A DNA stretch of 13,359 bases from Clostridia bacterium (GTDB lineage Bacteria; Bacillota; Clostridia; Christensenellales; DTU072): NCBI GenBank assembly GCA_028703745.1, contig JAQVME010000014.1:1-13359 (forward strand). The letters run 5' to 3'. A program made the position numbers and the translations under genes. Under the pieces are notes generated by a model, which was not told the origin of the DNA, ran no database searches, and saw only the letters and a list, made by a program, of their open reading frames with translations. Numbering within the stretch: the first letter of the stretch is position 1; each line of letters starts with the position of its first letter. Positions 5,040-12,770 of the stretch are shown one piece after another.

Positions 5040-6323
5040 TTATAATAACACAGCCGCCAGTCCGTTTACAAGTCCGAAGCTGTTCGAGGCATTTTTCTCA
5101 AGCAACTCCGCCGCCTCGGGCGTAATCACCTCTCCCGCCACAACAGCCGGCACTCCCGGAGGATATACCCCCATGTCGCAATACGCCCTTCTGCCCACGG
5201 CAGCCTCCGGCGCTACAAGCTCATAAGCGTCCGACAGTACCGGCGTTACAACCGCTTGCCTTTCCGACTTTTTTACTTGCTTATATTCGGGAAGCGATAG
5301 CTCGGAGATTTTTTTTAGCGCGCGAGCCAGCTTAGGCAGTTTTTTATAATTGTACGGCGTGACAATCGCCACAATCTTATTGTCCGCGCTCATTTCGACA
5401 TCTATGCCGCGCTTTGACAGTTCAGCGCTGACTGCCGCGCCTTCAAACCTGCTGCACATCACCAGTCTTGTAACATCTGCCGTTTTTGCGCAATAAAAAC
5501 AGCCCGTGTCGGCTTTTGTAAAGCCGCATACGGCGGCAAATGTCTTTTCATACATTTCCTCGCCCTTGCTGACAAAAAGGTTCATTGCCCTTTCTATTGA
5601 CGCTAAGGTAATGTACGACGGCGACGTGGAATGAAAAAACCTTCTCGCCAAGGTGACGCGGTCTGTAAGCTCTTGCCTATTGCAAAGCAATACGGCTCCG
5701 CCCGTGGCTACGGGCAGGGTCTTATGCAACGAGCATACCGCCAAATCCGCGTATCGGGTCGCCGCAACGGGGAATTTTTTGTTAAAAACAAAATGCGAGC
5801 CGTGTGAGGAATCCACAAGCAGAAACAGTCCGTATCTATCGGCATACCTCTTGGCTTGTATCAAATCCGGGCAGTTGCCGAAATAGTCCGGATATGTGAC
5901 GACAAGGCATTTTGCGCCGTCAGGCGGGCTGTCTTGCAACGTAGCGCACGGAAAAGCTGAGGCTTTTGAGAGGCGAATAGCGTTATAAACTGAGGTATGG
6001 GCGTCGCCGAATATCAAAAAACCGCCGTAGGCTTTCAACGCATAGACGGCAGTCAAAATACAGTTTGTGGCGCCGTTGGTTGAAATAAAGGCGCGTCGCA
6101 CGGTATAAACCTTGCTTATTTTGTCTTCAAGCTCTTTTATCACGCCTCTTGCCTCGAGCAGGTTGTCGCTGTAAGCAAGCTCGGTCGTGTCAAATTTTGT
6201 AAAAACGCCGGGCAACGTGCTATTGTGCCCGGGCGTATGAAAACTGATATTTTTTGAATTTTTTTGCAACGCGGCAATCAAGCTATTTTTTTTTTGAGGG
6301 CTTTTTTTCAAGAGTGGGCTCAT
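5040..6323 (-). CDS. Orn/Lys/Arg decarboxylase-family PLP enzyme (SpeA/YaaO-like)
   Basis: A 427-residue fold-type I PLP enzyme. The cofactor lysine is Lys201 in SLHKTLPVATGG (198-209), the SxHK signature of bacterial arginine/lysine/ornithine decarboxylases. HTPGH at 29-33 is the other hallmark. VDSSHGSHF (170-178) aligns with the usual VDEAHGAHF, keeping the Asp and both His residues. The C-terminal GVYPPGVPAVVAGE segment matches the small C-terminal domain. The usual RNxHKS motif is replaced by GDAHTS (106-111), so substrate or activity may differ. At 427 residues it is somewhat shorter than typical members of 450-490. It lies two bases after lysS and 18 before tmk, the same place as yaaO in Bacillus. 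Likely reactions are lysine to cadaverine or arginine to agmatine, but the substrate cannot be read from sequence. Confidence 0.88.
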   Translation of the reverse strand: MSPLLKKSPQKKNSLIAALQKNSKNISFHTPGHNSTLPGVFTKFDTTELAYSDNLLEARGVIKELEDKISKVYTVRRAFISTNGATNCILTAVYALKAYGGFLIFGDAHTSVYNAIRLSKASAFPCATLQDSPPDGAKCLVVTYPDYFGNCPDLIQAKRYADRYGLFLLVDSSHGSHFVFNKKFPVAATRYADLAVCSLHKTLPVATGGAVLLCNRQELTDRVTLARRFFHSTSPSYITLASIERAMNLFVSKGEEMYEKTFAAVCGFTKADTGCFYCAKTADVTRLVMCSRFEGAAVSAELSKRGIDVEMSADNKIVAIVTPYNYKKLPKLARALKKISELSLPEYKQVKKSERQAVVTPVLSDAYELVAPEAAVGRRAYCDMGVYPPGVPAVVAGEVITPEAAELLEKNASNSFGLVNGLAAVLL

Positions 6324-6325
6324 AA

Positions 6326-7816
6326 TTATTTCCGCGGCTTCATCGTGGGGAAAAGCAACACGTCGCGTATGGAATAATTGTCCGTGAACAGCATTATCAT
6401 TCTGTCTATGCCTATGCCCAACCCGCCCGTGGGTGGCAACGCGTATTCAAGCGCCGTGACAAAATCCTCGTCCATCATCTGCGCTTCCTCGTCGCCCTTG
6501 GCTCTTTGCTTTGCTTGCTCCTCAAATCTGCCTTTTTGGTCTATGGGGTCGTTTAGCTCGCTGAATGCGTTGCCCATTTCTCTTGCGGTAATAAAAAACT
6601 CAAATCTTTCGGTAAGTCTGGGGTCGGACTTCTTTCTCTTTGCAAGCGGACTGACCTCTACGGGATAATCCGTTACAAAAGTGGGCTGAACGAGTTTTTC
6701 TTCCAACTTCTGGTCGAACACCTCATAAAGCGCCTTGCCCCAGCTGACGTCGCTCTCGAGGTCTACCCCCAAAGCCTTGGCCTTTGTTATGATTTCGGGG
6801 AGCGTTGCCATCTCAAAGTCTATGCCCGTATGTTCTTTCACCAGCTCCAGCATGGATACTCTTCTCCAGCTGTTGCCGAGATTTATTTCCGTGCCCTGAT
6901 AATTCAGCGCCGTGGTGCCCAGCACCTCTTCTGCGCAATGCTTGAACAGTTCTTCCGTGATGTCCATCATATCGTTGTAGTCGGCGTATGCCTGATACAG
7001 TTCTATGGTGGTGAATTCCGGGTTGTGTTTTATGCTCATACCTTCGTTTCTGAACAGCCGCCCAATTTCGTACACCTTTTCAAAACCGCCCACAATCAGC
7101 CTTTTCAAATATAGCTCCGGAGCTATTCTCAGGAACATATCTATATCAAGTGTGTTGTGGTGAGTGACAAACGGCTTCGCGCTGGCGCCGCCGGCTATGG
7201 TGTTGAGTATGGGTGTTTCGACCTCTATGAAGCCCTTAGCGTCAAGAAAGCGTCTGATACAGCTTATTATTCTCGAGCGTTTTTTAAAAGTTTCTTTGAC
7301 TTCGGGATTGGCGATCAAATCGACATATCTCTGGCGGTATCTCAAGTCCTGGTCCTTCAACCCGTGAAATTTCTCGGGCAGAGGAAGCAGCGATTTTGAA
7401 AGCAGAGTATACGACGACGCCTTAACGCTTTTTTCGCCGCGGTGCGTAGTGAATACCGTGCCCGTTATTCCGATAATATCGCCTATATCCAGCTTTTTGA
7501 ATTCTTCGTAAGCGTCAATTCCCAGCTCGTCGATGCGCACATAAATCTGCACCTGCCCGTTTTCGTCGAGGAGGTGGCAAAAGCTTGCCTTGCCCATTAT
7601 CCGTTTGGAGGTCATTCTGCCTGCTACGGAAATTTCTTTGCCCTCAAGAGCCTCGTAATTATCAAAAACCTCGTTCGTGGAATGGGTTTTGTTATATTTC
7701 GTTATCTCGTAAGGGTCTTTGCCGCTTTCTTTCAGCTCTTCAAGCTTTTTGCGGCGTATGGCAATAATCTCGTTTATATCAAGCTCTTCCGTGGGCGCCG
7801 TAATTATTTCTGACAT
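6326..7816 (-). CDS. lysS: Lysyl-tRNA synthetase, class II
   Basis: Charges tRNA-Lys with lysine in the cytoplasm. The 496-residue length is typical. The N-terminal OB-fold anticodon-binding domain spans about residues 60-145 (for example EISVAGRMTSKRIMGKASF). The class II catalytic core follows: motif 1 ending GFIEVETP (195-202), motif 2 FRNEG (255-259) with HNPEFTTIE (264-272), and motif 3 GLGIGIDRMIML (465-476). ATG at 7816 is preceded by CGGAG. It sits 12 bases downstream of greA, a pairing common in Bacillota, and is transcribed from the greA promoter. No T-box leader is visible ahead of it. Confidence 0.98.
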   Translation of the reverse strand: MSEIITAPTEELDINEIIAIRRKKLEELKESGKDPYEITKYNKTHSTNEVFDNYEALEGKEISVAGRMTSKRIMGKASFCHLLDENGQVQIYVRIDELGIDAYEEFKKLDIGDIIGITGTVFTTHRGEKSVKASSYTLLSKSLLPLPEKFHGLKDQDLRYRQRYVDLIANPEVKETFKKRSRIISCIRRFLDAKGFIEVETPILNTIAGGASAKPFVTHHNTLDIDMFLRIAPELYLKRLIVGGFEKVYEIGRLFRNEGMSIKHNPEFTTIELYQAYADYNDMMDITEELFKHCAEEVLGTTALNYQGTEINLGNSWRRVSMLELVKEHTGIDFEMATLPEIITKAKALGVDLESDVSWGKALYEVFDQKLEEKLVQPTFVTDYPVEVSPLAKRKKSDPRLTERFEFFITAREMGNAFSELNDPIDQKGRFEEQAKQRAKGDEEAQMMDEDFVTALEYALPPTGGLGIGIDRMIMLFTDNYSIRDVLLFPTMKPRK

Positions 7817-7828
7817 TTTTTCTCCGTT

Positions 7829-8302
7829 TTATTTCTTTATATCTTTGATTTTTAGCGATACTATGCCGCCGGGTGTGGATGCCTTTATGGTTTCGCCTTT
7901 CTTGTGTCCGATAAGCGCCTTGCCAATGGGGCTCTGATCGCTTATTTTGTTGTCGCGGCTGCTTGCCTCGAGCGTTGAGAGTATACGGTATTGTATCTCC
8001 TCGCCGTCCTCCATATCCACAACGGTCACCAAGGTACCGAAGGATACTGTAGATGGGTCAATTTCCCTTTCATCAAGCACCTGTATAAAGGTAAGCGTTT
8101 CCGTAAGTCTTGCTATTTCTGTTTCAGTTTGGATTTGCGCGTCTTTAGCGGCGGAGTATTCGGCATTTTCGGACAAGTCGCCGAATTCTTTTGCTGTCTT
8201 TATGGCGGCAGCGATTTCTCCTCTAGCTTCGGTCTCAAGGTATTTCAGCCTTGATGTAAGCTCATCGTATTTTTCGCGAGTCACTTTTATTATTTCTGCC
8301 AT
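7829..8302 (-). CDS. greA: Transcription elongation factor GreA
   Basis: GreA enters the RNA polymerase secondary channel and stimulates cleavage of backtracked transcripts. The start chosen is ATG at 8302, because AGGAGG lies five bases upstream. An in-frame ATG at 8320 would place that site inside the gene. The protein is 157 residues, a standard GreA length. It begins MAEIIKVTREKYDEL and has the N-terminal coiled-coil hairpin through about residue 75, including EFGDLSENAEYSAAKDAQ with its conserved acidic DLSENAEY tip. The C-terminal FKBP-like domain contains SPIGKALIGHKKGE and TPGGIVSLKIKDI. It is the first gene of the long minus-strand operon and has a near-consensus promoter. Confidence 0.98.
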   Translation of the reverse strand: MAEIIKVTREKYDELTSRLKYLETEARGEIAAAIKTAKEFGDLSENAEYSAAKDAQIQTETEIARLTETLTFIQVLDEREIDPSTVSFGTLVTVVDMEDGEEIQYRILSTLEASSRDNKISDQSPIGKALIGHKKGETIKASTPGGIVSLKIKDIKK

Positions 8303-8353
8303 TTTTCCTCCTAATCTCACTTACTAATAAGATTAATTATATTATAGTATTAG

Positions 8354-8382
8354 ATTATAAATTAATGAGGCAAAAAAGTCAA
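8354..8382 (-). promoter_or_regulatory. Main promoter of the greA-lysS-tmk-holB-ricT operon
   Basis: On the minus strand TTGACT (8382-8377) is separated by exactly 17 bp from TATAAT (8359-8354), about 50 bases before the greA start codon. This is the best sigma-A promoter in the window. The operon downstream has no other obvious promoter in its tight junctions. Confidence 0.85.
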
Positions 8383-8388
8383 CACAAA

Positions 8389-8422
8389 TTAAATTTTTAC
8401 GCGCCCGCGCGCTTCAATTTAA
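8389..8422. repeat. Inverted repeat in the greA / phosphoesterase divergent intergenic region
   Basis: TTAAATT (8389-8395) and AATTTAA (8416-8422) flank a G/C-rich core with CGCG arms at 8400-8403 and 8408-8411. It sits directly upstream of the greA -35 and about 37 bases before the -35 of the plus-strand gene. It could be a shared operator or simply an AT/GC-rich fold; there is no T-tract to make it a terminator. Confidence 0.35.
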
Positions 8423-8458
8423 CGCATTTCGTCGAAAAGATATTGTTTTTTCCTGTAG

Positions 8459-8487
8459 TTGACAAGGTTTGAAAAAAAATGTATGCT
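8459..8487 (+). promoter_or_regulatory. Promoter of the first metallophosphoesterase gene
   Basis: A perfect -35 TTGACA (8459-8464) is followed after 17 bp by TATGCT (8482-8487). The expected start near 8494 would leave a leader of about a dozen bases that just contains the GGAGG site at 8495-8499. Confidence 0.6.
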
Positions 8488-8506
8488 GAACTATGGAGGA
8501 AAAGCC

Positions 8507-9631
8507 ATGAACAAACTTATTCTGAAAAAAATATTAATTACGACCGCCGCCCTCGCGGTAGTCACCGCCAAAACTCTTGTTACCATAATGGTCATACCGT
8601 TTCCGCTGAATTTCCGCCTCGACGAGGTGACGGCGCAGACAAACGACGTAGTATACGTCGATAACGGAACCGAGACGCCCTTCGTTTACAAAAGCAACGG
8701 AAACGGCGGCTATTCGGGCGCCGATTTCAAGATACTGGGTTTTACGGATTTGCATCTTGACCCTGCGCTGACGGACCGCAAAGCAAACAACCGTACGATC
8801 AACATGATAAAAAGAAATATAGATTCCGAAAAACCCGATTTAATTGTGCTGGGAGGAGATATAATTACCGGCGCATACAACAAAACCCGCGCCAAAGGCG
8901 TAGCCGATCTTCTGGAAAAATACGGTATATATTGGGCGCCGGTCTTCGGCAACCACGACACAGAGAAACCCTCGGGCTACAGCCGGGCAGAACTGACCGA
9001 ACTGTGGTCGGGCTATACTCATTGTTTGCTAAAGAAAGGCTCCGTTGAAGGCTTCGGCAATTATATGGTTAATATAAAGACTTCAGAGAACGACGTTTCG
9101 CAAACGCTGGTGTTTATGGATTCGGGCGAGTACCTAACAGAAGAGGAAATAAATAGCAACGGCTTTGACAAAAAAAAGACACAATACGATTACATACAAC
9201 CCGATCAAGTGCAATGGTACAAGGACTCGCTTGCAGCAATAGCCGAGACCTACGGCGACACAAAATCCCTTTTGTTCTGTCATATACCCGTCCCCGAATA
9301 TAAGAATGCATACGAGGAAGGCGAGGTTATTTTCGGCAAAATGAACGAGGAAGTCGCCTGCTCAAAGATCAACGGCGGCATGTTCGACGCCATAAAAGAA
9401 GTCGGGAGCACGCAGGCTTTATTCGCAGGGCACGACCACATAAACGATTTTATAGCTATCTACCAAGAAATATATTTTGTTTATTTGCAGCCGTCGGGAT
9501 ATTCGACATACGATATAGTAAGAAAAAAACTCGGCACCGCAAAGGACCGCATACAAGGCTGCACAATAGTGACCGTTTCGGCAGACCAAAGCTTCAGCAT
9601 CGAAAAGAAACTCAATACGAGATTTGCCTAA
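8507..9631 (+). CDS. Metallophosphoesterase, purple acid phosphatase 29-like, probably exported or membrane-anchored
   Basis: The start is ATG 8507 because GGAGG lies eight bases upstream; a longer frame back to 8459 would overlap the promoter. The 374-residue protein has a lysine-rich start and a hydrophobic segment (about 9-34), so it is probably a signal anchor or signal peptide placing the enzyme outside the membrane. Calcineurin-type dinuclear metal motifs follow in order: DLHLD (81-85), GGD (116-118), GNHD (148-151), CHIP (258-261) and GHDHIND (308-314). The pattern FTDLHL...PDLIVLGGDI...GNHDTE...CHIPVPE...GHDHINDF resembles the purple acid phosphatase 29-type group (recalled, not searched). 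The substrate is unknown; a phosphomonoester or phosphodiester is likely. It has its own promoter and a terminator just after the stop. Confidence 0.88.
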   Translation: MNKLILKKILITTAALAVVTAKTLVTIMVIPFPLNFRLDEVTAQTNDVVYVDNGTETPFVYKSNGNGGYSGADFKILGFTDLHLDPALTDRKANNRTINMIKRNIDSEKPDLIVLGGDIITGAYNKTRAKGVADLLEKYGIYWAPVFGNHDTEKPSGYSRAELTELWSGYTHCLLKKGSVEGFGNYMVNIKTSENDVSQTLVFMDSGEYLTEEEINSNGFDKKKTQYDYIQPDQVQWYKDSLAAIAETYGDTKSLLFCHIPVPEYKNAYEEGEVIFGKMNEEVACSKINGGMFDAIKEVGSTQALFAGHDHINDFIAIYQEIYFVYLQPSGYSTYDIVRKKLGTAKDRIQGCTIVTVSADQSFSIEKKLNTRFA

Positions 9632-9662
9632 AAAACACGGCATTTCTTGCCGGTAGTTTTTT
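9631..9662 (+). terminator. Terminator after the first metallophosphoesterase
   Basis: CGGCA (9638-9642) pairs with TGCCG (9648-9652) around a 5-base loop. Outer arms AAAAAC (9631-9636) and GTTTTT (9656-9661) extend the stem past a small internal loop, and TTTTTT closes it. The A-stretch overlaps the stop codon. It may act in both directions. Confidence 0.75.
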
Positions 9663-9686
9663 GAGGTGCTGATTGTATGGTTTTTT

Positions 9687-9695
9687 TGATATAAT
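9687..9695 (+). promoter_or_regulatory. Extended -10 promoter of the second metallophosphoesterase
   Basis: TGA followed by TATAAT forms an extended -10, which can work without a good -35. The expected start of transcription is near 9702, only about six bases before the ATG at 9708. A second TATAAT at 9701-9706 is too close to the ATG to serve. Confidence 0.55.
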
Positions 9696-9707
9696 ACTAA
9701 TATAATA

Positions 9708-10529
9708 ATGAAAAAGCTAAAATGCGCCGCTATCGCAATAATTCTCATACTGTGTTTCGCGCTTTGCTTCGTGCTTGTCGGCAAGAATTTCTCTGATAAG
9801 ACGCAGACAGAGGTTTTTTCTATTGGCAACAGTAGCGGTATAAAGATCACCGCGCTGCAAATAAGCGACCTGCATTATCCGAAAAACGGTTGCAGCTTTC
9901 AAGATATTTATGACGAAATCGAGAGAATACGCCCTGATTTGATATTTCTTACAGGAGACGTCATAGATTCGTCTACCGAAAAAGAATTCATCACCGAGCT
10001 GGACGCATTTTTTGCCGAGCTTGCGCAAAGCGCGATATGCTTTGCTGTGCTGGGCAATCACGAAGCAATAAACAGCTATCTGCTCTATTTCAAACAGCTA
10101 CTTTCAAAAAACAGTATTTTGCTTCTCGAGAACGACAGTCGGCAAATTCAGCTGAAGGGAAAAAATCTTTGTATCGCAGGCGTCAGCGACAAGGTCATAT
10201 ACGGCAATACAACCGTCAAGGGTTATGCGGAGCTTGACAAGAGCCTGCCCTTGCTACTGCTTGCCCACCGCCCCGAGAAATGGCCGCAGTACCTCGAGGA
10301 TGCCTTGCCGCCGCTGGTAACCTTTGCGGGACACGCCCACGGCGGACAGTTCCGGTTTTTTGGGAAAGGCGTATATTCACCGGGTCAGGGTTGTTTCCCA
10401 AAATATGACAGCGGTCTGTATCAACAGAACGATAAGCATCTGATTGTCTCAAGAGGGCTGGGCAACAGCATCTTTTCTTTCAGGCTTTATAACCGTTACC
10501 ATCTGCCCGTGGCAGAAATTTATTTGTGA
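9708..10529 (+). CDS. Metallophosphoesterase, YkuE-like, membrane-anchored or exported
   Basis: A 273-residue calcineurin-type phosphoesterase. It starts MKKLKC and has a strong hydrophobic segment (about 6-25), so the catalytic domain should face outside. Metal-site motifs are SDLHYP (53-58), TGDVID (82-87), GNHE (116-119), AHRPE (186-190) and GHAHGGQFR (208-216). The GHAHGGQ block is typical of YkuE and related membrane-associated phosphoesterases. Some of these, such as LpxG, act on lipid-linked pyrophosphate substrates, but the substrate here is unknown. There is no Shine-Dalgarno site: the 20 bases before ATG are A/T only, and no alternative start fits the signal sequence. Its 3' end overlaps the convergent symporter gene by ten bases. 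It is not closely similar to its upstream neighbour, so simple recent duplication is unlikely. Confidence 0.9.
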   Translation: MKKLKCAAIAIILILCFALCFVLVGKNFSDKTQTEVFSIGNSSGIKITALQISDLHYPKNGCSFQDIYDEIERIRPDLIFLTGDVIDSSTEKEFITELDAFFAELAQSAICFAVLGNHEAINSYLLYFKQLLSKNSILLLENDSRQIQLKGKNLCIAGVSDKVIYGNTTVKGYAELDKSLPLLLLAHRPEKWPQYLEDALPPLVTFAGHAHGGQFRFFGKGVYSPGQGCFPKYDSGLYQQNDKHLIVSRGLGNSIFSFRLYNRYHLPVAEIYL

Positions 10530-12001
10530 CCCCAAAGCCTGTCTGACTGAGTACCCGTTACTAGTTCTATATCCTTTATTTCTTCAACGCTCATTTCTTC
10601 TTTCAGCTCGGCGCCCTGTTTGAGTAGTTCTATTCCCTTTATTACGGTATCGAACCTCTTGTTGTTCACTTTGTAACGGAGGGCAAAGTATAATGTCAGA
10701 GATAGAAGTACGACGGGGATAACGACAAACATCCACTTTATGCCCTGCACTAGTCCGGATTCGGCGTATTGCACGGGGTCGAAGTTTTCGGTTCTGCTTT
10801 TTAAGATATTGTATTCGTTCTGGTCAAAACCAAAGATTTTTAGTCCGAAGCCGAGAATAAGCACGGCTACGCCGCTGGCGAGTTTTCGCACAAAGGTTGT
10901 GAAACCGCTGTATATTCCCTCTCTCCTCTCTCCCGTCATTATCTCGTCGACATCATAGATGTCCGTCAGCATTGACCAAGTCGAAAGGTTGCCGGCAGAA
11001 GAGCCGATAGCTATAAATCCGGACAGCACGCATACGAGAATTACCGGTGTAGAGCTGTCAAGGAATATAAAAGCAAGTGACGACAATATCCATATCGGCA
11101 TGCCTATGTATAACGGAAAAGCCTTGCCTTTCTTTTTTGCAATCCAGCCTTGTAGCGCCATAAACAGCATAGAAAACACCAACAGCACTCCGATTATGAG
11201 CTCATAACTCTTGTATTTGAGAATGACGATATCCACGTAAAATATAAATAGCGCCAGCATAAGGTCTATGGCTACTTGAAAAGACAGGAATATGCCCAGA
11301 AAGGTGCGATAGGATTTGTTCCTAAACAGTGACAGCCACATCCTGATATTGATAGTTTGCGGGGTGACAAGGTCCTTTCTTTCTTTGGTGCCCAGAAAGG
11401 TAATCAGCCAGCACAAGCCGAAAACCGCCGCCATCAGCACCGCCATAACGAGATAGCCACTTTTTTGCGCCGGTCCGTTAACTTCTCCGCCAATGGACTT
11501 TATTAACATACTCGGTACAATGGCGGCAATCAGCGACGCAGCCGCCGACACCAGCATTCTTATTGTGGTATAGCTCGTGCGCTCGTTATAGTTTGAGGTC
11601 ATTTCACTCAATATCGCGTTATAAGGTACCATAACTATAGTAAATGATGTCCCAAAGAACATATAAGCAAAAGCATGATAGATTATTTTTCCCGTCACCG
11701 AGCCTATGCCGAAGGAATAAAAAAGTGTTATGAACGAAATAAATACCGGCACAATACCGATAAGAAAATACAGTCTGCGCCTTCCGAAGCGTGATTTTGT
11801 CTTGTCGGAGATATTCCCCATCATGGGGTCGGTTATGGCGTCCCAAAGCTTTCCGACAAAGATTATTGCCGACGCCGCCACAATCGGCAGCCCCTCGACA
11901 AGCACCAAAAAGTTCATGTACAGCAAACTGAATATCAAAAAAGCCGCGCCGCCGTATACGTCTCCGCTGGCGTAGCTAAGCTTGCTTTTTAGCTTGTTCA
12001 T
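10520..12001 (-). CDS. GPH-family sugar/cation symporter (MelB/YicJ type)
   Basis: A 493-residue, twelve-helix carrier of the glycoside-pentoside-hexuronide:cation symporter family. The diagnostic segment is KLWDAITDPMMGNISDKTKS (51-70) followed by RFGRRR, with aspartates 54 and 58 in the position used for cation coupling in MelB. The N-terminal SYASGDVYGG (9-18) matches the usual YGxGD start, and a charged cytoplasmic tail ends the protein. GGGGGAG lies about eight bases before ATG. It follows the IclR regulator by 19 bases and probably imports the sugar acid or oligosaccharide handled by the isomerase further upstream. A uronate or unsaturated disaccharide is likely from context; the family also includes melibiose, xyloside and glucuronide carriers. 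Confidence 0.92.
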   Translation of the reverse strand: MNKLKSKLSYASGDVYGGAAFLIFSLLYMNFLVLVEGLPIVAASAIIFVGKLWDAITDPMMGNISDKTKSRFGRRRLYFLIGIVPVFISFITLFYSFGIGSVTGKIIYHAFAYMFFGTSFTIVMVPYNAILSEMTSNYNERTSYTTIRMLVSAAASLIAAIVPSMLIKSIGGEVNGPAQKSGYLVMAVLMAAVFGLCWLITFLGTKERKDLVTPQTINIRMWLSLFRNKSYRTFLGIFLSFQVAIDLMLALFIFYVDIVILKYKSYELIIGVLLVFSMLFMALQGWIAKKKGKAFPLYIGMPIWILSSLAFIFLDSSTPVILVCVLSGFIAIGSSAGNLSTWSMLTDIYDVDEIMTGERREGIYSGFTTFVRKLASGVAVLILGFGLKIFGFDQNEYNILKSRTENFDPVQYAESGLVQGIKWMFVVIPVVLLSLTLYFALRYKVNNKRFDTVIKGIELLKQGAELKEEMSVEEIKDIELVTGTQSDRLWGHK

Positions 12002-12020
12002 AATGTTTCTCCCCCTATCT

Positions 12021-12770
12021 TTATTTTGAAAATCCCAGTTGCGCGGAAATAATTCCGCCCGTCCGTATCAGATTTGCCGCTATGCTCTCTATTTTGCCTG
12101 CGGTCATACGGCTTGTGGGTCCGGATACCCCCATGGAATAAGTCACCTCGTTGAGATAATTGAAGATAGGAACGGCTATGCAACGGATATCCTCGCTTAT
12201 TTCTCCGTCATCTATGGCGTAGCCGCGCTGACGGACTTTTTCCAGCTCGGCAAAGAAATCCTCCTTGGACGCAATGGTCTTTTCGGAAAATTTTTCAAAA
12301 GCCATGCCGTCCGTAATCTGGCTTATGACCTGCGGACTGCTGAATGCAATCAGGCACTTTCCTACGGATGAGCTGTGCAACGGCTCCTTGTTGCCTATCT
12401 TAGCATTTACGGTAAGCCTTGAGGAGGTCATAATCTGTTCTATTACTACGGCGCTGTCGTTCGAGAGTATGCACAGATGCACGGATTCGCCCACTTCCTC
12501 GGAAATGCGCTGCATATGAGGACGGGCTATGGAAATGATATTCAGGTTCTTGTAAAGCTGTTCGGAAAGCTTGAGCACCGCCGGTCCCAGTTTATATTTT
12601 GAGGTAGACTTGTTTTGCTCCGCCATGTTAAATTGGCGAAGCGTCTCCAGCACGCGGAAGGCAGTGCTTTTGTTGACTTGCAGTTCCTCCGCAAGTTCTG
12701 TGACGCCCACGCTCTTTTTTGATGAAAGAAATAATAAAGACTGCAACCCTCTCTCTAAGCTTTTACTCAT
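12021..12770 (-). CDS. IclR-family transcriptional regulator (KdgR-like context)
   Basis: A 249-residue protein with the two-domain IclR layout. The N-terminal winged helix-turn-helix spans about residues 5-65, with GVTELAEELQVNKSTAFRVL (22-41) as the recognition unit. The effector domain spans about 77-245 and carries the conserved PLHSSSVGKCLIAF (130-143) and GYAIDDGE blocks that line the ligand pocket. GGGGAG precedes the ATG, which overlaps the end of the isomerase gene by eight bases. IclR proteins such as KdgR respond to sugar-acid intermediates. Its place between an isomerase and a GPH symporter makes it the probable local regulator of the operon. The operator would lie upstream of the operon, beyond the right edge, so it cannot be seen. 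Repressor versus activator cannot be told. Confidence 0.93.
   Translation of the reverse strand: MSKSLERGLQSLLFLSSKKSVGVTELAEELQVNKSTAFRVLETLRQFNMAEQNKSTSKYKLGPAVLKLSEQLYKNLNIISIARPHMQRISEEVGESVHLCILSNDSAVVIEQIMTSSRLTVNAKIGNKEPLHSSSVGKCLIAFSSPQVISQITDGMAFEKFSEKTIASKEDFFAELEKVRQRGYAIDDGEISEDIRCIAVPIFNYLNEVTYSMGVSGPTSRMTAGKIESIAANLIRTGGIISAQLGFSK

Noticed and set aside
8303..8320. GreA start at 8320
   Set aside because: It would place the AGGAGG ribosome-binding site inside the coding region; the start at 8302 gives the standard 157-residue protein.
8459..8506. Phosphoesterase start at 8459
   Set aside because: That ATG-containing frame overlaps the -35 TTGACA and lacks a ribosome-binding site; the start at 8507 has GGAGG and begins a proper signal sequence.
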